Positions 15,843 to 24,034 of a stretch of 64,000 bases of DNA are shown piece after piece; position 1 is the stretch's first letter; each line of letters starts with the position of its first letter. The stretch is from Lachnospiraceae bacterium (GTDB lineage Bacteria > Bacillota > Clostridia > Lachnospirales > Lachnospiraceae). The stretch lies in NCBI GenBank assembly GCA_014239155.1, contig JAAZZQ010000089.1, positions 24,797 to 88,796 of the forward strand. Direction: 5' to 3'. Both the position numbers and the translations under genes were made by a program. The notes under the pieces were generated by a model, which ran no database searches, was not told the DNA's origin, and saw only the letters and a list, made by a program, of their open reading frames with translations.

Positions 15843-16139
15843 ATTGGATTTGGCATGGTCGAGACGCTCAAAAATTAGTTCATAACCATCGCTTCCATAG
15901 TTTAGGGAACGGTTTACACGGCTGATGGTTGCGGTTGAGGCACCTGTTTTCTCTGCGATCTCCAAATAAGTTTTATGATCGCGCAACATTGTGGCAACCT
16001 CGAATCGCTGGGAGAGCGAGAGCAATTCATTGACAGTACATAAGTCTTCGAGAAAATTATAACTCTCCTCTTTTGTTTTAAGGCAGAGCAGAGCGTCAAT
16101 TAAATGATCTACAGCATCCGTTTTTATTTTTTTATTCAT
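15816..16139 (-). CDS. YerC/YecD family TrpR-related protein
   Basis: This 107-residue helical DNA-binding protein has the Trp-repressor-like helix-turn-helix: LLSLSQRFEVATMLRD, then YLEIAEKTGASTATISRVNR and SLNYGSDGYELIFERL. Family members are TrpR homologues of unknown ligand in Firmicutes. GGAGGTAAAAC precedes the ATG at 16139. The 3' end overlaps the convergent LytM-like gene. Confidence 0.92.
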   Translation of the reverse strand: MNKKIKTDAVDHLIDALLCLKTKEESYNFLEDLCTVNELLSLSQRFEVATMLRDHKTYLEIAEKTGASTATISRVNRSLNYGSDGYELIFERLDHAKSNSAANIHKV

Positions 16140-16282
16140 GTTTTACCTCCATACAACAGATAGCATATGTTTTTATGAAATGCTTTAATACTGTAAAGTT
16201 TTACAGTTTTAAATATTGTAACATATTTTAGTATCAATGTAAATGTGCAGATAAAAAAGATATGTACTATTACACTGCTATA

Positions 16283-16294
16283 GTTACTGTTCAC
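16283..16294 (+). repeat. Solo 12-bp family A MITE end sequence
   Basis: GTTACTGTTCAC is identical to the left end of the two family A MITEs, but the following sequence is unrelated; the family B element is inserted at its end. It could be a relic of a third copy or chance. Confidence 0.3.
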
Positions 16295-16296
16295 GG

Positions 16297-16490
16297 CAAT
16301 GTTAGTTAAGCAATCCTGATAAACACTAGGTTTAGCAGTACCTTTTATATCATTTTTATGTATTTTTTGGTTACCCCTTTCTCAAAATCGAAGGGGTATA
16401 ACCCCAATTTTAACCAAAACAGTCTGTAAAAAGACTTGAAAAGTCCATAAAAAGGCATTTTTAAGATGTTTCCTTAACTGACTGACATTG
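16297..16490. mobile_element. MITE-like element, family B (194 bp)
   Basis: Ends CAATGTTAGTTAAG and CTTAACTGACTGACATTG are inverted repeats with a 4-base offset. Perfect 8-bp direct repeats GTTCACGG flank the element at 16289-16296 and 16491-16498. The interior has the hairpin GGTTACCCCTTT / AAGGGGTATAACC. No open frame, so it is a non-autonomous element. Confidence 0.7.
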
Positions 16491-16498
16491 GTTCACGG

Positions 16499-16713
16499 GC
16501 ATACAAAAGTAGTGAAAAGCGTGCGATAAAATGCTTGTCTTTTAGCGTTTTGTGTGTAAAGTTATTGGTTTGCGCTAACAATACCTAAAATTTTGGTAAA
16601 AACTGAGGAGTGAAAATAAAAAAGCATTAAAAGTCTTGATAAGTAGTTTTGAATACTATATTATAATAATAGTAATATTTTTATGATTATTTATTGGATT
16701 TTAAAAGAAAGGC
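16499..16713. other. Upstream region of DUF1836 gene
   Basis: AT-rich non-coding stretch; the only visible signals are possible -10 boxes such as TATAATAATAG near 16660. No gene seen. Confidence 0.3.
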
Positions 16714-17349
16714 ATGGTAAGTCATATGCATATAGACACGAAAGATTTGTTAAACAGTATTATGGAGAGTTTTGACAGGATTAGTTATGTGAAGTCCTCG
16801 GATATTCCAAATATTGATCTTTATATGGATCAGGTGACTACTTTTATGGATAAAAATTTTCGCAACACTACCAGATATCCCGGAGATGACAAAATTATGA
16901 CAAAGACAATGATTAATAATTATGCAAAGAATGATTTGTTACCGCCTCCTGTCAGAAAAAAATATTCTCGGGAGCATATTCTAATTCTAATTTTTATTTA
17001 TTATTATAAGGGAATTTTGTCAATCAGTGACATACAGGCATTGTTAGGACCTATCACAGATAAATTTTTTCATAAAGAGGAAGGGTTTGATATTCAGTCT
17101 GTTTATGAGGAGGTTTTTCAGGTTGGATATGACCAGATTGAGGCGCTAAAAAAGCATGTTGTCGAAGAATATAATTGTGCGATGGGAACTTTTGAAGATG
17201 CTCCAGAGGAAAGCAGAGAATTTCTAAAATTGTTTTCTTTTATCTGTTTTTTAAGTTTTGATGTGTATATGAAAAAGCAATTGATAGAAAAGTTGATTGA
17301 TACAATTAGAGAAGATGGATTTCCAATGAAAGAGAAGGAAAGAGATTGA
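16714..17349 (+). CDS. DUF1836 domain protein
   Basis: This 211-residue protein has the DUF1836 layout: DDKIMTKTMINNYAKNDLLP, then PPVRKKYSREHILILIFIYY and YKGILSISDIQALL. The helical pattern resembles MerR-like helix-turn-helix proteins (TKTMINNYAKNDLLPPP corresponds to the MerR wing region). Probably a DNA-binding regulator, target unknown. Starts at 16714 or 16726 are both possible; AAAGAAAGG lies just ahead. It has its own upstream region with the family B MITE. Confidence 0.8.
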   Translation: MVSHMHIDTKDLLNSIMESFDRISYVKSSDIPNIDLYMDQVTTFMDKNFRNTTRYPGDDKIMTKTMINNYAKNDLLPPPVRKKYSREHILILIFIYYYKGILSISDIQALLGPITDKFFHKEEGFDIQSVYEEVFQVGYDQIEALKKHVVEEYNCAMGTFEDAPEESREFLKLFSFICFLSFDVYMKKQLIEKLIDTIREDGFPMKEKERD

Positions 17350-17370
17350 TAAAGAATTGTTGTAAAAAAC

Positions 17371-17399
17371 TTGAAATTGTCTGACAATAGCATTATAAT
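17371..17399 (+). promoter_or_regulatory. Sigma-A promoter for the 17424 gene
   Basis: TTGAAA (17371-17376) and TATAAT (17394-17399) are 17 bp apart; AGAGGAGG follows before the ATG at 17424. Confidence 0.75.
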
Positions 17400-17423
17400 A
17401 GGGAAATAGAGAGGAGGTATTTT

Positions 17424-17795
17424 ATGGGGATAGCAGCAATTTCAGGATTTGGCAATTATAGAATTTCGTCAATACATGGTAATCCTTACAGTTTGAATGC
17501 AATTCAGAAGATTGGGCAGAACAATGATCGTTCTGGTAAGCCGCTTGTTATCGCGTCAGAGGACAAAAAGGAAAATTTGTATGTAAAAGATTACGGCGCA
17601 TTGGAGGCGACGAGAAGTACAGCGAGCGGTGATTTTGCTGAAATGCTTGGCATACAGGAGAGTATGCTTTCACAGAAGCAAGAGGTCCAAAAGTCGGATT
17701 ATGTTTCTTATCTAAACGATACTATCGGGATGATGGGAATGCAAAATCGATTGAGAGATCGTCTGAATGGAACAGGGTTTATACCATTTTCTTAA
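17424..17795 (+). CDS. Hypothetical protein, about 123 residues
   Basis: I do not recognise the family. It has a strong promoter, a strong RBS (GAGGAGG) and a terminator directly after it, so it is a real monocistronic gene. It starts MGIAAISGFGNYRISSIHGN, has no signal peptide or membrane segment, a charged middle, and a C-terminal helix with many Met (TIGMMGMQNRLRDRLNG). The Gly/Ser-rich N-terminus and Met-rich end resemble small structural or appendage-linked proteins only loosely. Confidence 0.75.
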   Translation: MGIAAISGFGNYRISSIHGNPYSLNAIQKIGQNNDRSGKPLVIASEDKKENLYVKDYGALEATRSTASGDFAEMLGIQESMLSQKQEVQKSDYVSYLNDTIGMMGMQNRLRDRLNGTGFIPFS

Positions 17796-17804
17796 AAAAT
17801 CTAA

Positions 17805-17832
17805 AAAAACACCTGTTAGGGTGTTTTTTTAT
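17805..17832 (+). terminator. Strong intrinsic terminator
   Basis: AAAAAACACC-TGTTA-GGGTGTTTTTTT follows the 17424 gene by 10 bp. Confidence 0.92.
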
Positions 17833-17916
17833 TGAAAAATGTAGAAAGATAGTGTATGATTATTCGTGTTTGGTAAAATTTGAAAAGCTGAATTAGTAGT
17901 CACGGAGGGGGATTGC

Positions 17917-18804
17917 ATGAAAAGAAATTTGAGTGTTGTTGGCATTAGAAAAATTGCTGCATTTTTTCTTGCCATATGTTTGTGCATAGGGGTTGTGTTG
18001 GAAGGCAGTATGATAGCTGCAGCAGCGGAGGATAGCACTCCAATCTATAAAATTATGGTCAATCGAGCAGCAAATTGTGTGACAGTTTATGCGAAAGACA
18101 GCAATGGAGAATTTAGTGTTCCAATCAAAGCGTTTGTATGTTCTTGTGGCAGAGAAGGTCATGAGACACCACTTGGAACATTTAAGACAAGCAATTATTA
18201 TCAGTGGAGATTAATGGTAGATGGTTCTTATGGGCATTATGCAGTTCGCTTTAACCGTGGAATTATGTTTCATTCTATACCATATTATACTCAAAATGCA
18301 GGGAATATGGAGTGGGAGCAGTTTAATCTCCTTGGAGAGGCGGCATCACTTGGCTGTGTAAGACTTGCATGTGCAGATGCAAAGTGGATATATGATAATT
18401 GTAAGCCGGGTACACAGGTAGTTGTATATGATGATCTTGAGAATCCGGGACCGCTAGGGAAGCCGACAGAGTTAAAAATTACAGCGGATAATCCAATGAA
18501 AAAATGGGACCCAACGGACACAGACCCTAAAAATCCGTGGAATCAGGTTAGACCCACATTGTATCTGACAGATCAAAATACAGACGAAGTACTGCGTTTG
18601 CCGGTGGGGGCGTCACAAGAGGATATTTATAAGGCAGTTGGTTTGATAAATGCTGCTGGTGATATTTGTGAGCTTGGTCAGTACACGATTAATCTTTCAG
18701 GAAGGTATGACTTAAATCAACAGGGAATTTATCATATTTCTGTATGTGGCGTAGGTTTGTTTGGTGTACGGACAGAGAAAAACATGATGTTGTGTGTAGG
18801 ATAA
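17917..18804 (+). CDS. Secreted L,D-transpeptidase (YkuD)
   Basis: This 295-residue exported enzyme makes or remodels 3-3 peptidoglycan cross-links. A signal peptide with hydrophobic core FFLAICLCIGVVLEGSMIA ends near AAAAED. The YkuD catalytic site is visible as HSIPYY ... LGEAASLGCVRLACADAKWI, with the catalytic Cys in SLGCVRL. The last about 100 residues form an extra domain of unknown role. Terminator at 18806. Confidence 0.92.
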   Translation: MKRNLSVVGIRKIAAFFLAICLCIGVVLEGSMIAAAAEDSTPIYKIMVNRAANCVTVYAKDSNGEFSVPIKAFVCSCGREGHETPLGTFKTSNYYQWRLMVDGSYGHYAVRFNRGIMFHSIPYYTQNAGNMEWEQFNLLGEAASLGCVRLACADAKWIYDNCKPGTQVVVYDDLENPGPLGKPTELKITADNPMKKWDPTDTDPKNPWNQVRPTLYLTDQNTDEVLRLPVGASQEDIYKAVGLINAAGDICELGQYTINLSGRYDLNQQGIYHISVCGVGLFGVRTEKNMMLCVG

Positions 18805-18805
18805 G

Positions 18806-18832
18806 AGGACAGAAAGCACTGTCCTTTTTTCT
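18806..18832 (+). terminator. Intrinsic terminator after L,D-transpeptidase
   Basis: AGGACAG-AAAGCA-CTGTCCTTTTTT, two bases after the stop codon. Confidence 0.92.
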
Positions 18833-18841
18833 ACATACATA

Positions 18842-18878
18842 GATACACAAGTAGGGAAGGCTCTCCCTGCTTGTGTGT
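18842..18878 (-). terminator. Hairpin at 3' end of lipoprotein gene
   Basis: ACACAAGTAGGGA and TCCCTGCTTGTGT form a long stem across AGGC; on the minus strand it follows the lipoprotein gene by about 8 bp. The T run is poor. Confidence 0.5.
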
Positions 18879-18885
18879 ATGTTTT

Positions 18886-19911
18886 TTATTTTGCTTGTTC
18901 TGCAAAATTACGGGTTACTAAATCTTTATATGGTATATAGTCTTCGAGCTCTCCTGCTTCCATTAGAATATTTTGCAATAGAATAAAGCTTTCCTCTGTA
19001 AAAATCAGGTCTTTTTTCCATGTATCTTGTGTCTGATAACGAGTCACAATTGTAGTGATTGTATTAAGTTCTGTTTCGGGAAACTGAGGTTTGATAACGG
19101 TTGCTATTTCATTGGCAGAATGACTTGCAACATAATCTATTCCTTTTTGAAGTGCTTTAGTGAAGGAGAGCAAAACATCGGGATTTTCTTCAATATAGCT
19201 CTTTCTAGCACTGAATGCAGTGTAGGGGATATAGCCAGAGTCAACGCCAAGAGAAGCGACAATATAGCCTTTTTGTTGTGTTTCTAAGGAGGTGGCGTGA
19301 GGCTCAAATTCAACAGTGAAGTCCGCGTATCCAGCATCACCTTCCTTTGCGCCTGCAAAAGCTGCGGCAGTGGATCCAAAATCAATGCTTGTGTCAATAG
19401 TGAGATCAGTGTCTGGATTCATTTGATTCATTTTGAGAATATACTCAAAGACCATTTGTGGCATACCACCTTTGCGTCCGCCAAGGACATAAGTGCCTTT
19501 TAGCATGTTCCAGTTGAAATTGTCAATCGGAGTACGACTTACAAGGAAATTGCCAGCGCGCTGAGTCAGTTGTGCAAAATTTACTGCGTAATCCTGAGCA
19601 CCTTGTAGATAGGTATAGATAGATGCTTCACTGCCCATAAAACCGATATCAGCCTCGCCGGTGAGTAGTGCTGTCATGGTTTTGTCTGCACCATATCCAG
19701 TGATCAGTTCAAGATCAATGCCTTCTGCTGCGAAATATCCTTCCTCGATGGCAACGTACATAGGAGCATAGAAAATAGAGTGCGCAACTTCATTTAATAT
19801 GACTTTTTTTGTCTGCCCAGAGGATTCTGTTTTCCGACTGCATCCGCTTATCAGTGTGGAAATAATCAAGACGATTGTCAAAAGTATTGAGAGTGATTTA
19901 AACTTTTTCAT
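18886..19911 (-). CDS. NMT1/SsuA-type substrate-binding lipoprotein
   Basis: This 341-residue ABC-transporter binding protein has a lipoprotein signal with lipobox LISGC. The mature part has the NMT1/THI5-like features: FYAPMYVAIEEGYFAAEGID, then ELITGYGADKTMTALLTGEA, IGFMGSEASIYTY. Such proteins bind thiamine precursors, sulfonates or nitrate-type ligands; the ligand cannot be told here. The ATG at 19911 has GGGGA upstream; a TTG at 19923 is less likely. No permease or ATPase gene is nearby, so it is an orphan. Confidence 0.88.
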   Translation of the reverse strand: MKKFKSLSILLTIVLIISTLISGCSRKTESSGQTKKVILNEVAHSIFYAPMYVAIEEGYFAAEGIDLELITGYGADKTMTALLTGEADIGFMGSEASIYTYLQGAQDYAVNFAQLTQRAGNFLVSRTPIDNFNWNMLKGTYVLGGRKGGMPQMVFEYILKMNQMNPDTDLTIDTSIDFGSTAAAFAGAKEGDAGYADFTVEFEPHATSLETQQKGYIVASLGVDSGYIPYTAFSARKSYIEENPDVLLSFTKALQKGIDYVASHSANEIATVIKPQFPETELNTITTIVTRYQTQDTWKKDLIFTEESFILLQNILMEAGELEDYIPYKDLVTRNFAEQAK

Positions 19912-20381
19912 AGGAATCCCCAAAAATTGTTTTCATTATTATATGCTGAAAAGTAAATAAGGGTGATTGTGGGAGGACACTGAAACAATATGACCCTAGT
20001 CCTACTAATTATAGTACAATGTTTTTCAGATAACTATATTTTAGAAATGCAGTATTTATCAGTGTTTCTGAATAATATAGTCAAGTTAATTAGCCAACGC
20101 TGTACTAGATGGGAAGGTAAGGCTATAAAACGAACAGTTGCCAAAGCATCAATTTTTTGTTATACTCACGGTAAATGAAATTTGCTTTGAGCATTGCGCC
20201 AGTCGCGACTGCAAGGTAGTATATGTCCTTATTTGGTTACAACTAAGTTTGATTCAAGAACAATGAATTAGGAATCCAAGTGATTTTAGAAAATAGGCAG
20301 TTTATATAAGAGGATTTCAACAGTGTTGTTTTATAGTACTTTATTTTTATAAAAAGGGTTTGTTAGGAGAGGATTAAAAAG
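19912..20381. other. Intergenic region upstream of pcrA
   Basis: This 470-bp gap holds no convincing gene. An imperfect inverted repeat, ACTATATTTTAGAAA ... TTTCTGAATAATATAGT, lies at about 20033-20084. A small frame at 19990-20178 has no RBS and no family resemblance. Confidence 0.3.
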
Positions 20382-23006
20382 ATGGGACTTTATGATACGC
20401 TAAATGAACAACAGAAAAAGGGAGTTTTTACCACAGAAGGTCCTGTGCTAATCCTTGCAGGTGCAGGCAGCGGAAAGACAAGCGTACTTACAAAACGGAT
20501 TGCATATCTGATTGAAAATGTGGGAGTCAATCCGTGGAACATCTTGGCGATTACGTTTACAAACAAGGCAGCAGGCGAGATGCGTGACAGAGTGAATGAT
20601 ATTGTAGGTTATGGTGCGGAGAGCATTTGGGTATCGACATTTCATTCCACTTGTGTGCGGATACTTAGAAGGCATATTAACAGCCTTGGCTTTGATAATA
20701 GCTTTACGATTTATGATGCAGATGATGCAAAGAGCGTTATGAAAGATGTGTGCAAAAAACTAGATATTGACACAAAAATGCTCAAGGAAAAGACGATTTT
20801 AAGTGCCATTTCCAACGCGAAAGATAATCTGATATCAACTACAGAATATGAACTGTCAGCTGCAGGAGATTATTTTAAGAAAAGAATATCGGCGGCGTAC
20901 ACGGAGTATCAGCTAACTTTGAAAAAGAATAATGCCTTGGATTTTGATGATTTAATTGGCAAGACAGTACAACTTTTTAAGAAGTGCCCGGATATTCTTG
21001 AAAATTATCAAAATCGTTTTCGATATATTATGGTTGATGAGTATCAAGATACAAATACAGCACAGTTTGAGTTGATACGGCTTTTAGCACAACGAGATAG
21101 AAATCTGTGTGTTGTGGGAGATGATGACCAGTCTATCTATAAATTTCGAGGGGCAAATATTAAAAATATTCTTGATTTTGAAAAAATCTATCCAGATACA
21201 ATAGTGATTAAACTAGAACAAAACTATCGTTCTACGCAAAATATCTTAGATTCTGCAAATGCAGTGATTGGAAATAATATCAGAAGAAAATCCAAATCGC
21301 TTTGGACACAGAAAGATGCTGGGAATCAGGTGCATTTTAGAGCTTTTGACAACGCTTATGAGGAGGCAGAATACATAGCATCTGATATTAAACGCAAAAA
21401 GAGAGAACTGGTGAGTGATTATAAGGAATGCGCAGTTCTTTATCGGACAAATGCACAGTCACGTCTTTTGGAGGAAAGTTTTATCACACTCAATATTCCA
21501 TACAATGTGGTGGGTGGTGTAAATTTTTATGCGCGTAAGGAAATTAAAGATATTTTGGCATATTTGAAGACGATTGATAATGGAAAAGATGATTTGGCAG
21601 TAAAACGCATTATCAATGTGCCAAGGCGCGGCATTGGTGCGGCAAGTATTACAAAAGTACAGGAGTATGCAGACCAGAATAGATTGAGCTTTTTTGAAGC
21701 CTTGCTTCAGGTAGATGAGATACCAGTGTTGGGAAAAAGCAAAGCTGCGGACAAACTTCGTGATTTTGCAACAATGATTCGTATGTTTCGGACAAAAATG
21801 CAGTTTGGCTCTTTGGAAGATTTAATAACTGATGTTATAGAAACAACAGGTTATGTGAGGGAATTAGAGGAATCCGATGAGGACGAAGCAAGGGATAGAA
21901 TTGATAACATTGATGAATTGATTACCAAACTAGTAAGCTTTGAGATGGAACGAGAAAATTTAGGGGAGGAGGCGACTCTTTCTGCATTTCTAGAAGAGGT
22001 AGCACTTGTTTCAGATATTGATACAGTGGCGAAAGATGACAATCGGGTATTGTTGATGACATTGCACAGTGCGAAGGGACTTGAGTTTTCTAATGTATAT
22101 TTGTCAGGGCTAGAAGACGGAATCTTTCCGAGCTATATGGCAATTACTTCTGATGAACTTGAGGATATTGAGGAGGAGCGGCGTCTTGCCTACGTAGGGA
22201 TCACGCGAGCAAAGGAGGATTTAACAATCACTTATGCAAAGGCTCGTATGATTAAGGGGGAAAATCAGTACAATGCAGTTAGTCGTTTTGTAAGAGAAAT
22301 ACCAGATAAATTGCTTGACAGCAAAATTCCCGGGGTTAATCAATGGGATGTACAAGATTATGATAATAGAAATTCATTTGAGGGGCAATTTTATTCTTTG
22401 AATAGAGGAAATGGGGGCGCAAAGCGGTTTGTAGAGCGCGAGGAATTAAGTGATACAGTGTTTGACAAACCCCGCAATAATTGGGAGGCAGCAGAACAAG
22501 TATTGAAGCCTTCGCGGCAACAGACAAATGTTGCCGCGAAGCGTGTAATTCGAGCAGGGGTCGGTGCAGATGTTACAAAAACTTCTGTAATTCGGACAGA
22601 TGCACCACAATCGGATTCAACAAGGAGACCTGTGACAAAATTATCGACAGGACAAAATATAGCAAAACCAATAGAGCAACACAATACTACATCGTCCACT
22701 GTAAAAAAGCATTTGTCAGAGATATTGGTTTCTCGTCCTAAAGCTGTTGTAAAGAAGAAGGAGACGCCTGCGGCAAACAAACCATATATTGCAAAATCGT
22801 TGGAAGGTCTTACCAAAGGGATGCCTATATTAGAGAATGGCAGTCTAGGATATGACATAGGAGATAGAGTGAGCCATGTTAAATATGGCGATGGCACTGT
22901 TCTCAATATTGTACAGGATATTAGAGATTTTAAAGTAACTGTGAATTTTGACGCATATGGTAATAAAATTATGTACGCGGCATTTGCAAAATTACAAAAG
23001 ATATAA
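20382..23006 (+). CDS. pcrA: ATP-dependent DNA helicase PcrA/UvrD
   Basis: This 874-residue superfamily 1A 3'-5' helicase acts in repair, rolling-circle replication and removal of transcription blocks. Motifs: LNEQQKKGV (Q motif), LAGAGSGKTSVL (I), TFTNKAAGEMRDRV (Ia), VDEYQDTN (II), GDDDQSIYKFRGA (III), YRSTQNIL (IV), TLHSAKGLEF (V) and VGITRAKEDL (VI). A charged linker leads to the C-terminal Tudor-like domain (GDRVSHVKYGDGTVLNI) that binds RNA polymerase in PcrA. GGAGAGG precedes the ATG. Confidence 0.96.
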   Translation: MGLYDTLNEQQKKGVFTTEGPVLILAGAGSGKTSVLTKRIAYLIENVGVNPWNILAITFTNKAAGEMRDRVNDIVGYGAESIWVSTFHSTCVRILRRHINSLGFDNSFTIYDADDAKSVMKDVCKKLDIDTKMLKEKTILSAISNAKDNLISTTEYELSAAGDYFKKRISAAYTEYQLTLKKNNALDFDDLIGKTVQLFKKCPDILENYQNRFRYIMVDEYQDTNTAQFELIRLLAQRDRNLCVVGDDDQSIYKFRGANIKNILDFEKIYPDTIVIKLEQNYRSTQNILDSANAVIGNNIRRKSKSLWTQKDAGNQVHFRAFDNAYEEAEYIASDIKRKKRELVSDYKECAVLYRTNAQSRLLEESFITLNIPYNVVGGVNFYARKEIKDILAYLKTIDNGKDDLAVKRIINVPRRGIGAASITKVQEYADQNRLSFFEALLQVDEIPVLGKSKAADKLRDFATMIRMFRTKMQFGSLEDLITDVIETTGYVRELEESDEDEARDRIDNIDELITKLVSFEMERENLGEEATLSAFLEEVALVSDIDTVAKDDNRVLLMTLHSAKGLEFSNVYLSGLEDGIFPSYMAITSDELEDIEEERRLAYVGITRAKEDLTITYAKARMIKGENQYNAVSRFVREIPDKLLDSKIPGVNQWDVQDYDNRNSFEGQFYSLNRGNGGAKRFVEREELSDTVFDKPRNNWEAAEQVLKPSRQQTNVAAKRVIRAGVGADVTKTSVIRTDAPQSDSTRRPVTKLSTGQNIAKPIEQHNTTSSTVKKHLSEILVSRPKAVVKKKETPAANKPYIAKSLEGLTKGMPILENGSLGYDIGDRVSHVKYGDGTVLNIVQDIRDFKVTVNFDAYGNKIMYAAFAKLQKI

Positions 23007-23371
23007 CAATAATTGGCATGAGCTTTTCATTACATCAATGAATGGTGTTACTATTTGGATAAGATATCTGATATTGAAGTGATGTGAACAGGAAAAAGTA
23101 GTATTTTAATTTCTTGTTACAAGTATTAAACTACCTTGTGGTGTCAAAGCCATAATGTTTTTTGCCACTACGCAATTTTATGTGGCTTGTGGAGCTATAA
23201 TTTACAGTAAATGCGAAGCCTTAGTGCAATTTTTGACATGTCTTAGGTTGGGGTGCAACAAAAATCGAACAAATTCTGTGAAAATGGTAGTAAAATTTAT
23301 AAAATAATGTTATGATATATACAACAGAGCTTTGCTGTGTGCAAAGTAAAAACAGAAAGGAGCTTTTTGCA
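23007..23371. other. Intergenic region after pcrA
   Basis: No gene or clear terminator seen. TATGAT near 23311 could be the -10 box for the following small gene. Confidence 0.3.
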
Positions 23372-23695
23372 ATGAAAAAGTTGGATGAATTGGTAGATTA
23401 TTTGCAGGATAAAAATTTGGTGAGTAATGACATCATAAGTAAATACTGCACAAAGTGTGATCTCAAGAAGGACAATGAGAAGAAGGGAAACACAGTGCTA
23501 TGGGTGTTGGCCATTATTGGTGCGGTAGCAGCAGTGGCAGCTATTGCATATGCAGTATACCGTTATATGACACCAGATTATCTTGATGATTTCGATGATG
23601 AATTTGATGATGATTTTGAGGATGACTTCTTTGATGATGAGGAAGATGAGGAACAGGAACCTGCAAAGGAAAATGAGTACACAACTGTGAAATAG
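23372..23695 (+). CDS. Small membrane protein with acidic tail
   Basis: This 107-residue protein begins MKKLDELVDYLQDKNLV, has CTKCDLKK before one membrane helix (TVLWVLAIIGAVAAVAAIAYAVYRY), then an extremely acidic cytoplasmic or external tail of Asp/Glu/Phe repeats. Function unknown; such proteins are common in Lachnospiraceae. AAAGGAG precedes the ATG at 23372; an in-frame start at 23312 is disfavoured. The membrane helix may orient with the acidic tail outside. Confidence 0.75.
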   Translation: MKKLDELVDYLQDKNLVSNDIISKYCTKCDLKKDNEKKGNTVLWVLAIIGAVAAVAAIAYAVYRYMTPDYLDDFDDEFDDDFEDDFFDDEEDEEQEPAKENEYTTVK

Positions 23696-23706
23696 TGTCG
23701 CGAAGT

Positions 23707-23736
23707 AATAGGGTGCTGATGATACAGCACCCTATT
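23707..23736 (+). terminator. GC-rich hairpin after small membrane protein gene
   Basis: AATAGGGTGCTG-ATGATA-CAGCACCCTATT is a perfect 12-bp stem shortly after the stop codon; the following T run is weak. Confidence 0.6.
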
Positions 23737-24034
23737 AAAGTTCTGGAGCGTGTTGAAAAATGATTTCTGTCAAATGTACGTCGGAGTTTGTAAAAGATGA
23801 AATCATCTTATAGATGAGAGGGAGTAGTATAACTGCGTCTATTGAATTCGGTACAAATATTGTGCAAAGTAGTGAATATAATACTTTGCTGTTATTATAT
23901 ATATAGATGGCAGGAATAATTTTTGATTGTACTAGTTATCTGTTTTTAAGGAATTATGATTAAATTTCAATAATACGATTTGGATAGTTCGCTGCATAAC
24001 ATAGAATAATGAAATTGAATCAATGGAGGAGCGC
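23737..24034. other. Intergenic region before methyltransferase gene
   Basis: AT-rich with several TATAAT-like boxes (for example near 23880-23900). No gene seen. Confidence 0.3.
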
